A stretch of 36,192 nucleotides of DNA from Deltaproteobacteria bacterium (GCA_029547805.1 JAKPOP010000007.1:1-36192); one strand, 5' to 3'. Numbered from the stretch's first letter, positions 1 through 15,122 are shown. Made by a program: numbers and translations. The notes: generated from the letters alone by a model not told the origin.

Positions 1-156
1 ACATGGTCTGGTCGCCGAGTCAGGGACTTCAAACCCTCAGCCCCCTGGACGGAGTCTGCCCAAATCCCTGCGGATCTGGGCCGGGACGCGCCGGGAACAT
101 GCCCGAGTCAGGCCTGGCCCCTTTACCGGTCAGTCCTGGTCGTCCCCTTCGTTCTC

Positions 157-186
157 TTGACAGGCCCCGAAGGCGGATGGTATGCA
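157..186 (+). promoter_or_regulatory. Predicted sigma-70 promoter of the atp operon
   Basis: A perfect -35 hexamer TTGACA lies at 157-162. An 18-base spacer follows, then TATGCA at 181-186 as a weak -10 (it keeps the leading TAT). Transcription would start near 193, about 25 bases before the first ATG at 218, leaving room for the GGAGGAG ribosome site at 205-211. No other good promoter is visible upstream of this operon. The call rests on sequence match and position only. Confidence 0.5.
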
Positions 187-217
187 GCCCCGACCATCCG
201 GCGTGGAGGAGACCGGC

Positions 218-688
218 ATGGTACCGTCACCGGACATCTCGGGACCGCTGGTTGCGGGGCTGGTGGACCTCGATGCCACCTACTTCATCCAGCTCGGGGT
301 CTTCCTGCTGCTCTACCTGCTCCTCTCGCAGGTCTTCTTCCGGCCCTACATCGCCCGGCTGCGGCGCCGGGCGGCCTCCACCCACGGCCTGCGACAGCAG
401 GCCCAGGAGCAGGAGCGAACGGCCCGGGAGATCCTGCAGCGCATCGAGGAACGGATGGCCGAGGTCCGGCAGGCGGCGGTGGCCGAGCGAAAGGCCCTGG
501 CCGAGGAGGGCGCCCGACTGCGGGACGCCATGATCGCCCGGGAAAAGGAGCGACTCCAGCAACAGGTGGATCGGGAGATGGCCGAGATGCGGTCCTTCCA
601 GGCGCGCCTCCTGCAGGAGGTGGACCGGAAGGCCCTGGAACTCGCCGAGGAGATGGAGCGGCAGGTTCGATCGGTGGAGGCCCCATGA
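218..688 (+). CDS. atpF': ATP synthase F0 subunit b' (second b-type stalk subunit)
   Basis: This is a 156-residue b-type peripheral-stalk subunit of the F0F1 ATP synthase. One hydrophobic membrane segment lies at about residues 17-40 and is followed by a long charged, Glu/Arg/Gln-rich coiled coil reaching the C-terminus. The start is set at 218 rather than the in-frame ATG at 182 because a strong GGAGGAG sits six bases before it; the 182 ATG overlaps the proposed -10 element. The stop overlaps the next start as ATGA (685-688), indicating translational coupling. Two tandem b-type genes (b' then b) imply a heterodimeric stator, as known in cyanobacteria, alphaproteobacteria and many deltaproteobacteria. 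The b' assignment comes from gene order and from the lack of the signal-like N-terminus seen in the next gene. It belongs to the seven-gene atp operon. Confidence 0.9.
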   Translation: MVPSPDISGPLVAGLVDLDATYFIQLGVFLLLYLLLSQVFFRPYIARLRRRAASTHGLRQQAQEQERTAREILQRIEERMAEVRQAAVAERKALAEEGARLRDAMIAREKERLQQQVDREMAEMRSFQARLLQEVDRKALELAEEMERQVRSVEAP

Positions 689-1227
689 AGCGCTTTGCCC
701 TGACGGCCCTCCTCCTGATCCCGGCCGTGGCCCGGGCCTCCGAGGGAGGAGCGGGACCCGGAACCGACTTCTACGTCTATCTGGTGGACTTCCTGATCCT
801 GGCCATCCCCCTGGCCCTCGTGGCAGCCCCGAGGATCCGGCGGATGCTCCAGCAGCGACACGAGACGGTGCGCCAGGAGATCGACGAGGCCCAACGGCTC
901 TTTGAGGAGGCGAAGAACCACCTCCGGGAGGCCGAGGCCCGGATGCAGCGCTTCGAGGAGGACGCAGAGGCCCTCATGGAGGAGTTTCGCCGCCAGGGTC
1001 AGGCGGAGCGGGAGGCGCTGGTTCACGAGGGCATCCGGATCACCAGGAAACTGGAGGAGGACGCCGAGTTCCGTCTGTCCCAGGAGGCCAAGATGGCCCG
1101 GGCGGCGATCGTGGAGGCGCTGCTGGCGCGGACCTTCACCCTGGTGGAGCAGCGCCTGGCCGAACAGGCCTACCGGCCGGTGTCGGACCGCCTGGTGGCA
1201 CGGCTGGTGGACGAGGTGAAGGCATGA
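685..1227 (+). CDS. atpF: ATP synthase F0 subunit b
   Basis: The product is a 180-residue b subunit. It begins with a signal-peptide-like stretch (MKRFALTALLLIPAVARAS), then a second hydrophobic segment at about residues 29-48 that should be the true membrane anchor, then a long heptad-like acidic/basic helix that would run up the side of F1 and contact the delta subunit. A cleavable-looking leader on the b subunit is known from deltaproteobacterial atp operons and supports that placement. The start overlaps the b' stop by four bases, and its own stop overlaps the atpH start as ATGA (1224-1227). With b' it would form the peripheral stator that stops the alpha3beta3 head from rotating. There is no sign of truncation. 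Confidence 0.93.
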   Translation: MKRFALTALLLIPAVARASEGGAGPGTDFYVYLVDFLILAIPLALVAAPRIRRMLQQRHETVRQEIDEAQRLFEEAKNHLREAEARMQRFEEDAEALMEEFRRQGQAEREALVHEGIRITRKLEEDAEFRLSQEAKMARAAIVEALLARTFTLVEQRLAEQAYRPVSDRLVARLVDEVKA

Positions 1228-1766
1228 CCCCGACGGTGGCCCGACGCTATGCCAACGCCTTGCTGGATCTGGCCGGCGATGCCCGGTCCGCCGATCGGCT
1301 CGTGGCCGAGATGGAGTCCTTCGTGGCCCAGGTCCGCAAGACCCCCCCGCTCATGGAACTGCTGGCGGACCCGACCACGCCGGCCGCCACGGTCTCCCGG
1401 GTCGTGCAGGAGGTCGCCTCCCGGATGGTCCTGTCGGAGACGATGCGGTCCTTCCTGGGGCTGCTGGCCACTCGGCGCCGCCTGGGACGCCCGGAAGTCC
1501 TCCTGGCGGTGACCCGGACCGAGCGGGACCGGCGACAGGGGCGGGCAACGGGTCTGGTGGAGTCCGCGGGCCCCCTCTCGGTCATCCAGGCGGCCCGGAT
1601 CCGGGATGCCCTGGGGAAGGCCCTGGGCACGCAGTTGACACTGGAGCAGCGACGAGACCCGGGATTGCTGGACGGGGTCCGGGTCACGGTCGGCGACCGG
1701 GTCTTCGACCTGACCGCCCGGGCCTGGTTGAAATCCCTGCGGGAGAGACTGGCGACGGTCCGCTAG
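1224..1766 (+). CDS. atpH: ATP synthase F1 subunit delta
   Basis: A 180-residue delta subunit (OSCP homologue), the usual length. The N-terminus ([13 protein letters not shown]) is the characteristic six-helix-bundle start that binds the tips of the alpha subunits. The C-terminal part carries the conserved stretch around residues 140-165, where a short strand with [13 protein letters not shown] ends in an Arg-rich helix. It docks the b/b' stalk onto the F1 head. It overlaps atpF by four bases and ends 16 bases before atpA, which has its own AAGGAG site, so alpha can be made in excess of delta as its 3:1 stoichiometry needs. The family assignment is secure from both sequence and gene order. 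Confidence 0.95.
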   Translation: MTPTVARRYANALLDLAGDARSADRLVAEMESFVAQVRKTPPLMELLADPTTPAATVSRVVQEVASRMVLSETMRSFLGLLATRRRLGRPEVLLAVTRTERDRRQGRATGLVESAGPLSVIQAARIRDALGKALGTQLTLEQRRDPGLLDGVRVTVGDRVFDLTARAWLKSLRERLATVR

Positions 1767-1782
1767 AGGCCAAGGAGATCCG

Positions 1783-3315
<1,533 letters not shown>

Positions 3316-3348
3316 CCCGGGCCGAGTGGGGCCCCGCGAGGAACGGCG

Positions 3349-4230
3349 ATGGCGACCTTGAAGCAGATCCGGAGGCGGCTCACCAGCGTCCGGTCCACCC
3401 AGAAGATCACCCGGGCCATGAAACTGGTCGCCGCGGCGAAACTGCGCCGGGCCCAGGAGAACATGCTCCGGGCCTTGCCCTATGCCGCACGCCTGCGACG
3501 CATGATCTGGGACCTGAGCCAGCACACCGACCGTGCGATGCACCCGCTGCTCCAGGTCCGGGAGAAGGAGAAGGTGTTGCTGCTGGTCATCACCAGCGAC
3601 CGGGGCCTCTGCGGCGCCTTCAACAGCAACATCAACCGCCGGGCCGAGCGCTTCCTGCGGAACCGGGAGGAGGGGCACCGGGAGGCCGAACTCGCCCTGA
3701 TCGGCCGCAAGGGCCGGGACTACTTCCGGAGGCGCAACCACCCGATCTTCCAGGAGTACATGGAGGTGCTGTCCGCCCCGACGATGGACCGGGTGTCGGA
3801 GATCGGCGCCCAGGTGGCGGCCCGGTTCCTGGACGGGGGCCACGACGCCGTCTACATGGTCTACAACGAGTTCAAGTCCGCCATCTCCCAGCGGGTCGTG
3901 GTCGAGCGGCTGCTCCCCATCGAGCCCGAGTGGTCCGAGGAACAGCAGCAGGCGGAGCAGGCCCTGGAGGGGCTGGAGTTCGCCTTCGAACCGTCGCCGG
4001 AGGCGGTGTTGTCGGCGGTGCTGCCCCTCTACGTGAACGTGCGGCTCTACTTTGCGGTGCTGGAGAGTCTGGCGGCCGAGATGGGCGCCCGGATGACGGC
4101 GATGGAGTCGGCGACCAAGAACGCCGGTGAAATGATCCAGCGCCTGACGTTGCAGTACAACAAGGCCCGCCAGGCCTCGATCACGAAGGAGATGCTTGAG
4201 ATCGTGAGCGGGGCCGAGGCGCTGCGCTGA
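3349..4230 (+). CDS. atpG: ATP synthase F1 subunit gamma
   Basis: A 293-residue gamma subunit, the central rotor shaft. The N-terminus carries the family signature (LKQIRRRLTSVRSTQKITRAMKLVAAAKLRRAQ) and the C-terminal helix ends in the conserved TLQYNKARQASITKEMLEIVSGAEAL. These two helices form the antiparallel coiled coil inside alpha3beta3. The central Rossmann-like domain includes LLVITSDRGLCGAFNSN at about residues 78-94. It starts 33 bases after atpA and ends 72 bases before the chosen atpD start. The length is near the usual 280-300, with no insertion of the kind used for redox control in chloroplast gamma. Confidence 0.97.
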   Translation: MATLKQIRRRLTSVRSTQKITRAMKLVAAAKLRRAQENMLRALPYAARLRRMIWDLSQHTDRAMHPLLQVREKEKVLLLVITSDRGLCGAFNSNINRRAERFLRNREEGHREAELALIGRKGRDYFRRRNHPIFQEYMEVLSAPTMDRVSEIGAQVAARFLDGGHDAVYMVYNEFKSAISQRVVVERLLPIEPEWSEEQQQAEQALEGLEFAFEPSPEAVLSAVLPLYVNVRLYFAVLESLAAEMGARMTAMESATKNAGEMIQRLTLQYNKARQASITKEMLEIVSGAEALR

Positions 4231-5730
<1,500 letters not shown>

Positions 5731-5737
5731 GGGGCCG

Positions 5738-6157
5738 ATGACGATCGAGGTGGTCACCCAGGACGGCGCCAAGGTGAAGGACCTGGCCGTCGACGAGGTC
5801 ACCCTTCCGGGCGTGCTGGGGGAACTGAGCATCCTCCCGGGCCACAAGCCCATGATCATCGCCCTGGGCATCGGACCGATGGTGCTCCGGGGGCCCTTCG
5901 GGGAGCGCTGGTTCTCCCTCTCCGGGGGGTTTGTGGAGGTCCTGGGAGATCAGGTCCGCGTCCTGTCCGAGACCTGTGAGGCGGCGGAAGAGGTCGATGG
6001 AGACCGGGCGAAGGCCCACCTGGAGGAGGTCACGACCCGGATGGCCTCGATGCACCCGGGCATGGGGGAGGCCTGGAAGGCCGCCGAGGCCTCCCTCAAG
6101 AAGGCCGAGACCCGCCTCCGGGTCGCCGCGACCCGTTCCGCTTCCACCCTCCACTAG
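5738..6157 (+). CDS. atpC: ATP synthase F1 subunit epsilon
   Basis: A 139-residue epsilon subunit, which sits at the foot of gamma on the c-ring and can inhibit ATP hydrolysis. The N-terminal beta-sandwich contains the conserved LPGVLGELSILPGHKPMI region, and the two-helix C-terminal part (from about residue 88) is rich in Lys, Glu and Ala. The start is the ATG at 5738, seven bases after the atpD stop; the longer open frame to 5618 lies inside atpD and is not used. It is the last gene of the operon. Beyond it lies a 163-base convergent gap shared with fadA on the other strand, in which I see no convincing T-tailed terminator. Confidence 0.95.
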   Translation: MTIEVVTQDGAKVKDLAVDEVTLPGVLGELSILPGHKPMIIALGIGPMVLRGPFGERWFSLSGGFVEVLGDQVRVLSETCEAAEEVDGDRAKAHLEEVTTRMASMHPGMGEAWKAAEASLKKAETRLRVAATRSASTLH

Positions 6158-6320
6158 GCACTCCACACCTGGGGTCGCAATCCCACCCGCGGTCCGCGAC
6201 GGTTGCCCCCGTGTCACAATGCGGGAGGACCCTTCCAGGGGCTCCAGCAGGCTTCCGGTGCGAGGGAACCGTGGAAGTCAGAAAGGCAAGGCGATCAGAG
6301 AGGGGGGCATCAGGGGCAGG

Positions 6321-7496
6321 TCACATGCGCTCGAACAGACCGGCGGCGCCCATGCCCCCACCGATGCACATCGACACGATGCCGTAGCGGGCCTGGGTGT
6401 CCTTCAACTGGTACACCATCTGCACCGCCAGTTTCGCGCCGGTGCACCCCAGGGGGTGACCCAGGGCGATGGCGCCGCCGTTGGGGTTCACCTTGGCCGG
6501 GTCCAGGCCGATGGACTGTCCCAGCAGGTCCAGGCAGGCCAGCGACTGGGCCGCGAAGGCCTCGTTCAGTTCGTAGAAGGAGATCTCCTTCTCGGCGATG
6601 CCGACCTTGTTCAGCAGCTTCGGAATGGCCTCCGCCGGGCCGATGCCCATCACCTCGGGGGGCACCCCGGCGACCTGGAAGTTCACGAACCGGGCGAGGG
6701 GCTGCAGGCCGTACTTCTTCATCGCCTCCTCGCTCATGAGCACCAGGGCGGCGCCGCCGTCGGAGACCTGGGAGGAGGTGCCGGCGGTCACGGTGCCGTT
6801 GGTCTTGAAGGCCGGCTTCAGTTTCGCGAGGCCCTCCAGCGAGGTGTCGGCCCGGGGGCCCTCGTCGGTGTCGAAGGTGAACATCTCGCCCTTCTCGTAG
6901 TCATAGACCTGGAGGGGGACGATCTGCTCCTTGAACCGGCCGGCCTGAATGGCCGCCACGGCCTTCTGGTTGGAGGCGACTCCGAACTGGTCCTGGCGCT
7001 CCCGGGTGATGTTGTACTTCTCGGCGACGATCTCGGCCGTGATGCCCATCGAGGTGTAGGCCTCGGGGTACTCGGCCATGAGGCCCGGGTGGGGCAGCAG
7101 GTTGTAGCCGCCCATCGGGACGGTGGACATGGACTCCACGCCGCCGGCGACCACGACGTCCATGTACCCCGCCGAGATGGCCTGGGCCCCCAGCGCCACG
7201 GCCTGGAGACCCGACGAGCAGAAGCGGTTGATCGTCATCGCGGTGACGGTGTAGGGGAGCCCCGCCAGATAGACCGCGATGCGGGCGATGTTCATCCCCT
7301 GGGTCCCCTCGGGGAACGCGCAGCCGACGATCACGTCGTCCACGTGCTCCTTCGGGAACTTGTCCTCGATGCGCCGGAGGGCCTCCTTGATCGGATTGGC
7401 GATCAGGTCCTCGGGGCGATAGGACCGCAGCGCGCCCTTGTTCGCCTTGCCCACGGCGGTCCGGACCGCCGACACGATGTACACGGCTCGGGACAT
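6321..7496 (-). CDS. fadA: Acetyl-CoA C-acyltransferase (thiolase, FadA type)
   Basis: A 391-residue thiolase that cleaves 3-ketoacyl-CoA with CoA (EC 2.3.1.16), the last step of beta-oxidation. The nucleophilic Cys is C93 in the NRFCSSGLQAV motif. The catalytic His is H347 in NGGAIALGHPLGCTG, and the second active Cys is C377 in CIGGGMGAA. All three are present, so it should be active. The length is typical. A strong GAGGAGGAACG precedes the ATG. It is the second gene after fadN on the same strand, 107 bases away, and a very stable hairpin lies in that gap. A biosynthetic acetyl-CoA acetyltransferase has the same motifs, but pairing with fadN makes the degradative role much more likely. Confidence 0.93.
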   Translation of the reverse strand: MSRAVYIVSAVRTAVGKANKGALRSYRPEDLIANPIKEALRRIEDKFPKEHVDDVIVGCAFPEGTQGMNIARIAVYLAGLPYTVTAMTINRFCSSGLQAVALGAQAISAGYMDVVVAGGVESMSTVPMGGYNLLPHPGLMAEYPEAYTSMGITAEIVAEKYNITRERQDQFGVASNQKAVAAIQAGRFKEQIVPLQVYDYEKGEMFTFDTDEGPRADTSLEGLAKLKPAFKTNGTVTAGTSSQVSDGGAALVLMSEEAMKKYGLQPLARFVNFQVAGVPPEVMGIGPAEAIPKLLNKVGIAEKEISFYELNEAFAAQSLACLDLLGQSIGLDPAKVNPNGGAIALGHPLGCTGAKLAVQMVYQLKDTQARYGIVSMCIGGGMGAAGLFERM

Positions 7497-7565
7497 CTTC
7501 GTTCCTCCTCTGTTGGCCGGGGCCCGCCATTTGCATGACCCCGCGCACGCAAATTGTCAGGAACC

Positions 7566-7596
7566 CGGGGCCCCCGGGAACCTCCCGGGGGCCCCG
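7566..7596 (-). terminator. Perfect 14-bp-arm hairpin between fadN and fadA
   Basis: Left arm 7566-7579 (CGGGGCCCCCGGGA) and right arm 7583-7596 (TCCCGGGGGCCCCG) are exact reverse complements with a three-base loop. The structure begins seven bases after the fadN stop. On the transcribed strand it is followed by mixed sequence without a T run, so it is not a canonical intrinsic terminator. It could act as a partial terminator, a 3'-end stabiliser of the fadN message, or a processing signal lowering fadA expression. The pairing is seen directly; the function is inferred. Confidence 0.6.
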
Positions 7597-7603
7597 TTCG
7601 CAC

Positions 7604-10003
7604 CTAGTTCCGCAGGGGCTTGCCGGTCTTCAGCATGTGCTCGATCCGGGCCTGGGTGGCCTCGGTCCCGCACAGGTAGAGGAAGCCCTCCTTCTCGAGG
7701 TCCAGCAGGTGCTGCTCGGTCACCAGGGTGCCGGGCCGGACGTTGCCGCCGGTGAGGACCTTGGCGATCTGCTTGCCGGCCACGACGTCGTGGGGCGTCG
7801 CGAAGCCGCCGGCGCCGAACTGCTCCAGGCCCGCCAGGAAGAGCGCCGCGCCGTCCGGTCCGGGCATGATCAGCCAGTCCGGCGGCGGCGGCGGGCGATA
7901 GCCGGCCCGCCAGAGGCCCAGGGCGGTCTGCTTCGCGTCGTAGAGCAGCCGGTCCCGGGAGAGGCTCACGCCGTCCTCGGGCCGCAGGAAGCCCAGGGCC
8001 CGGGCCATCTCGGCCGACGTGGAGACCTTCGCGGTGGCGATGTTCTCGAAGGCCTTCTGCAGCAGCGGCATCCGGGAGACGCCCTTCATGTCCCCGGGGA
8101 TGCCCCGGAGAAGCCGGCAGACCAGTTCCTTGCAGCCGCCGCCAGCCGGCAGCACGCCGACGCCGATCTCCACGAGGCCCATGTAGAGTTCCGCGTGGGC
8201 CTGGATCCGGGTCCCGTGCATCGAGACCTCGCACCCGCCGCCGAGGGCCATGCCGAAGGGCGCCGTCACGACGGGCTTCCGGCAGTACTTCATCCGCTGG
8301 CCGGCCTGCTGCAGGCGGGTCACCATCTCGCCCAGCATGTCCCAGTTGCCCATCTGGGCCGCCATGAGCACCAGTCCGATGTTCGCCCCGACGCTGAAGT
8401 TGTCCGCGTGGCCGCCGAGGACCAGGCCGTTCCAGTTCGCCTCGACCTCGTCCAGCGACTCGTGGAGCATGTCGATGATGTCGGTGTCGATGGCGTTCAT
8501 CTTGGTGTGGAACTCGAGGCAGGCGATGCCGTCGCCCATGTCGTAGAGCGTCGCCCCGAAGTTCTCCTTGATCACCTTGCCCTCTTCCTTCAGGTCCGGC
8601 AGCAGGATGAAGGACTCGGGCTTGTCGATCGCCACGTAGGAGTCGGTGCGGAAGTCCCAGTAGAACTTCCGGATGCCCTCCTTCTTGTAGAAGGTCCCCT
8701 CGCTCTTCTCGAGCATGCGGGTGATGTGGGCCGGGACCTGGATCCCCATCTCGGCCATCTTGGCCACGCTGTCCTTCACGCCGATGGCGTCCCAGACCTC
8801 GAAGGGCCCCAGTTCCCAGTTGAAGCCCCACTTCATCGCGTTGTCGATGTTCACCACGTCGTCGGCGATCTCGCCGATGCGCTTCGCGGTGTAGTTCAGC
8901 GTGTAGGCCAGGGACTTCCAGGCCAGCTGCTGGGCCCGGTCGTCGCCGTTGAGCAGGTTCCGGATCCGCTCCCCGGGGTCCGCCACGCCCTTCGTGGACT
9001 TCACCGAGTCGAACTGGGGCTTCGTGGCCTCGCGGTAGGTCACGGTCTTCCAGTCCAGCGCCAGGCTGACCTTCTTGCCGTCGGGACCGGTGTCCTTCTT
9101 GTAGAAGCCGCCCTTCGTCTTCCCGCCGAGCCACTTCTTCTCGACCATCTGCTGGATGAACGGCGGCAGCTGGAAGACCTCCCGCTCGTCGTCGTTGGGC
9201 AGGTTGTCGTAGCAGTTGGCCGAGACGTGCTTGTAGGTGTCCACGCCGACGAGGTCGGCGGTCTTGAAGGCCGCCGAGTTGGGATGGCCCATCGGCTTGC
9301 CGAAGACCGCGTCCACCTCCTCGATCGTGTAGTCGCCTTCCATCATCAGCTGGATCGTCTTGTTGATGGCATAGACGCCGATGCGGTTGGCGACGAAGTT
9401 CGGGGTGTCCTTGCCGAAGACGATGCCCTTGCCCAGCACCTCCTGGCCGAAGTGGACCCAGGTCTCCACGACCTCCGGGTCGGTCTCGGGCCCGGCGACC
9501 AGCTCCAGCAGCTTCATGAAGCGCACGGGGTTGAAGAAGTGGGTCACCAGGAAGTTCTGGCGGAACTGGGGCCCGAAGCCCTCGGTCATCGCGGCGATGG
9601 AGAGTCCGGAGGTGTTGGAGCTCAGGATCGCGCCCCACTTCAGCAGGGGCTCGATCTTCTTGAAGAGGTTGCGCTTGATCTCGAGGTTCTCGACGACGAC
9701 CTCGATCACCAGGTCACACTCGGAGATCTTGTCCAGGTCGTCCTCGAAGTTGCCCACCGTCACCAGGGCGGCCAGTTTCTCGTGGTAGAACAGGGGCGCG
9801 GGCTTGAACTTCTTGGCGGTCTCGATCCCGTTCAGGGCGAACCGGTTCCGGGCCGTCCGGTCCTTCTTCTCCTCGTCGGTGAGGTTCGGAGGAACGATGT
9901 CCAGGAGCAGACAGGGGATCCCGGCGTTGGCCAGGTGGGCGGCGATCCCGGAGCCCATCACTCCGGCGCCCAGCACGGCCGCTTTCTCGACTCGTCGCAC
10001 CAT
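7604..10003 (-). CDS. fadN: 3-hydroxyacyl-CoA dehydrogenase / enoyl-CoA hydratase fusion (FadN type)
   Basis: A 799-residue bifunctional beta-oxidation enzyme that hydrates trans-2-enoyl-CoA and oxidises the 3-hydroxyacyl-CoA with NAD+. Domain order is dehydrogenase first and hydratase last, opposite to E. coli FadB and like Bacillus FadN. The NAD-binding motif AAVLGAGVMGSGIAAHLANAG is at residues 8-28, and the HCDH C-terminal domain follows. The crotonase domain near residues 500-700 has the two catalytic acids, in GGGCE (near residue 590) and in LVEIG about 20 residues on. The start at 10003 is set by GGAGG six bases upstream; the in-frame extension to 10138 has no ribosome site. It is transcribed before fadA. 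Its hydroxyacyl chain specificity cannot be read from sequence. Confidence 0.92.
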   Translation of the reverse strand: MVRRVEKAAVLGAGVMGSGIAAHLANAGIPCLLLDIVPPNLTDEEKKDRTARNRFALNGIETAKKFKPAPLFYHEKLAALVTVGNFEDDLDKISECDLVIEVVVENLEIKRNLFKKIEPLLKWGAILSSNTSGLSIAAMTEGFGPQFRQNFLVTHFFNPVRFMKLLELVAGPETDPEVVETWVHFGQEVLGKGIVFGKDTPNFVANRIGVYAINKTIQLMMEGDYTIEEVDAVFGKPMGHPNSAAFKTADLVGVDTYKHVSANCYDNLPNDDEREVFQLPPFIQQMVEKKWLGGKTKGGFYKKDTGPDGKKVSLALDWKTVTYREATKPQFDSVKSTKGVADPGERIRNLLNGDDRAQQLAWKSLAYTLNYTAKRIGEIADDVVNIDNAMKWGFNWELGPFEVWDAIGVKDSVAKMAEMGIQVPAHITRMLEKSEGTFYKKEGIRKFYWDFRTDSYVAIDKPESFILLPDLKEEGKVIKENFGATLYDMGDGIACLEFHTKMNAIDTDIIDMLHESLDEVEANWNGLVLGGHADNFSVGANIGLVLMAAQMGNWDMLGEMVTRLQQAGQRMKYCRKPVVTAPFGMALGGGCEVSMHGTRIQAHAELYMGLVEIGVGVLPAGGGCKELVCRLLRGIPGDMKGVSRMPLLQKAFENIATAKVSTSAEMARALGFLRPEDGVSLSRDRLLYDAKQTALGLWRAGYRPPPPPDWLIMPGPDGAALFLAGLEQFGAGGFATPHDVVAGKQIAKVLTGGNVRPGTLVTEQHLLDLEKEGFLYLCGTEATQARIEHMLKTGKPLRN

Positions 10004-10110
10004 GAAGCACCTCCGTTCTTCCAGAAAGAACACCCGGGCCCGCCCTGGTTGACGGGCCGACCTGCACGACGCCTCCCCGGAAACCGGGCAGGACCTCGGC
10101 GAATGGGTCG

Positions 10111-10138
10111 AGATTACCCCGTTGGAAATGCCATGCAA
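10111..10138 (-). promoter_or_regulatory. Weak candidate promoter for fadN-fadA
   Basis: Read on the minus strand, TTGCAT (10138-10133) is followed by a 16-base spacer and TAATCT (10116-10111). Both hexamers match consensus at only about half the positions. It is the best AT-containing stretch in the 229-base gap between the nrdJ end and the fadN start. It would leave a leader of roughly 100 bases. No operator for a fatty-acid regulator was recognised. Confidence 0.25.
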
Positions 10139-10232
10139 GGGCTTTTTTTGCCGATCCCGGGGGAATTGACGCCTCGCGGCACCGCCGGCCCCCGGAAGGC
10201 CTCGAGGACCGTGTCGGCAGAGGCAGCGGGAA

Positions 10233-13034
<2,802 letters not shown>

Positions 13035-13174
13035 CTGTCCTCTCCCTGATTTTCCCTTCCCGGATGCCCTTGCCATCGATCCTCCGGGACCACCACGACA
13101 AGACGACTCCAACCGACCCCTGGGGGCCGGACCCGAACTCTCGGATGTCGGGAGTCGGCGTTCCTGCCATTTCT

Positions 13175-13204
13175 ACGATAGACCCCTCGCCGACCCCTTG
13201 TCAA
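13175..13204 (-). promoter_or_regulatory. Predicted nrdJ promoter
   Basis: On the minus strand, TTGACA (13204-13199, perfect consensus) is followed by 18 bases and TATCGT (13180-13175, four of six matches to TATAAT). Transcription would start near 13168, giving a leader of about 134 bases before the nrdJ ATG. The two NrdR-like boxes lie directly upstream, the nearer one eight bases from the -35. Confidence 0.55.
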
Positions 13205-13211
13205 GCAAAAG

Positions 13212-13259
13212 ACACCAGATGTGGTATGGGACGGGCACCAATGGCACAATCCGTGGTCT
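13212..13259 (-). promoter_or_regulatory. Tandem NrdR-box-like operators upstream of nrdJ
   Basis: Two 16-base sites, ACACCAGATGTGGTAT (13212-13227) and GCACAATCCGTGGTCT (13244-13259), are identical at 10 of 16 positions. They start exactly 32 bases apart, i.e. three helical turns. Each resembles the partly palindromic NrdR box (roughly ACAC-N8-GTGT). NrdR is known to bind such paired boxes, 31-32 bp apart, in front of ribonucleotide reductase genes and to repress them when dATP is high. The first box is good and the second is weaker. No nrdR gene is in the window. Confidence 0.6.
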
Positions 13260-13344
13260 TCCCGGGGGGTTGCGCGGGAGAATCGACAGGGGGACGTTTC
13301 TTGCGCCCCCCATGACATCTGGATCACGGTGCCGCCGGCATTCG

Positions 13345-13360
13345 CCGGGAGATCTCCCGG
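13345..13360. repeat. 16-bp perfect palindrome upstream of the sigma factor gene
   Basis: CCGGGAGATCTCCCGG reads identically on both strands. It lies 115 bases before the sigma factor ATG and about 140 bases upstream of the predicted nrdJ promoter. A homodimeric repressor or activator could bind it. In such GC-rich DNA a 16-bp palindrome can also occur by chance. No regulator is assigned. Confidence 0.4.
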
Positions 13361-13474
13361 AGCCCCGGGGGCCGACCCACCCCGGAACATCGCCAATTCC
13401 AGGCGTTGGACCGCCAGGGGGGCCGGAGGCACGTTTCGTGCAAAAGCGAGCGTTGGCGCCAGCGGAGGGAACGC

Positions 13475-14968
<1,494 letters not shown>

Positions 14969-15093
14969 CCGGGGACAGTGCCCGAACGACCGCAGCCAAC
15001 CATCTGTTTCCCATGGCCTTTTCGTTTTTCCAGGAAGGGGCCCTCGCGTCCGGCAGGGGGGCCTGCCACCCGGCCGTCGAAGGCGCGGTCCGT

Positions 15094-15122
15094 TTGACGG
15101 TTCCCGGGGAATCCGGTAGGTT
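15094..15122 (+). promoter_or_regulatory. Predicted promoter of the lysS-lolCD-bamA-surE-apt operon
   Basis: TTGACG (15094-15099) and TAGGTT (15117-15122) are separated by exactly 17 bases. The -35 has five of six consensus bases and the -10 has three. Transcription would begin near 15129, about 24 bases before the lysS ATG. The hexamers stand out from the surrounding GC-rich sequence. This is the only clear promoter I see for the following six genes. Confidence 0.5.

Larger units (their letters stand above)
13035..13474. other. Divergent intergenic region nrdJ / sigma factor
   Basis: These 440 bases contain no convincing gene; short open frames here lack ribosome sites and family resemblance. 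From the nrdJ side it holds a leader of about 134 bases, a minus-strand promoter (13175-13204), two NrdR-like boxes (13212-13227 and 13244-13259), then a 16-bp perfect palindrome at 13345-13360 nearer the sigma gene. I found no cobalamin riboswitch motif in the nrdJ leader, which is also too short for one. No clear -35/-10 pair for the sigma gene was found. Confidence 0.7.

Noticed and set aside
3-85. tRNA-Sec-like anticodon arm around GGGACTTCAAACCC at the window start
   Set aside because: The arm resembles selC, but there is no T-loop GGTTCGANTCC, no acceptor stem pairing and no CCA end within reach, so it cannot be called a tRNA gene.
6158-6320. Terminator in the atpC/fadA convergent gap
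   Set aside because: Only a five-pair GTCGC/GCGAC stem (6174-6178 with 6196-6200) without a T run is visible; too weak to call.
10138-10150. Run of seven T in GGCTTTTTTTGCC as an intrinsic terminator
   Set aside because: The T run is on the plus strand, whereas both flanking genes are on the minus strand, and only a three-pair stem is possible.
13035-13168. Cobalamin riboswitch in the nrdJ leader
   Set aside because: Expected for some B12-dependent reductases, but the leader is only about 134 bases and no B12-box-like motif was found.
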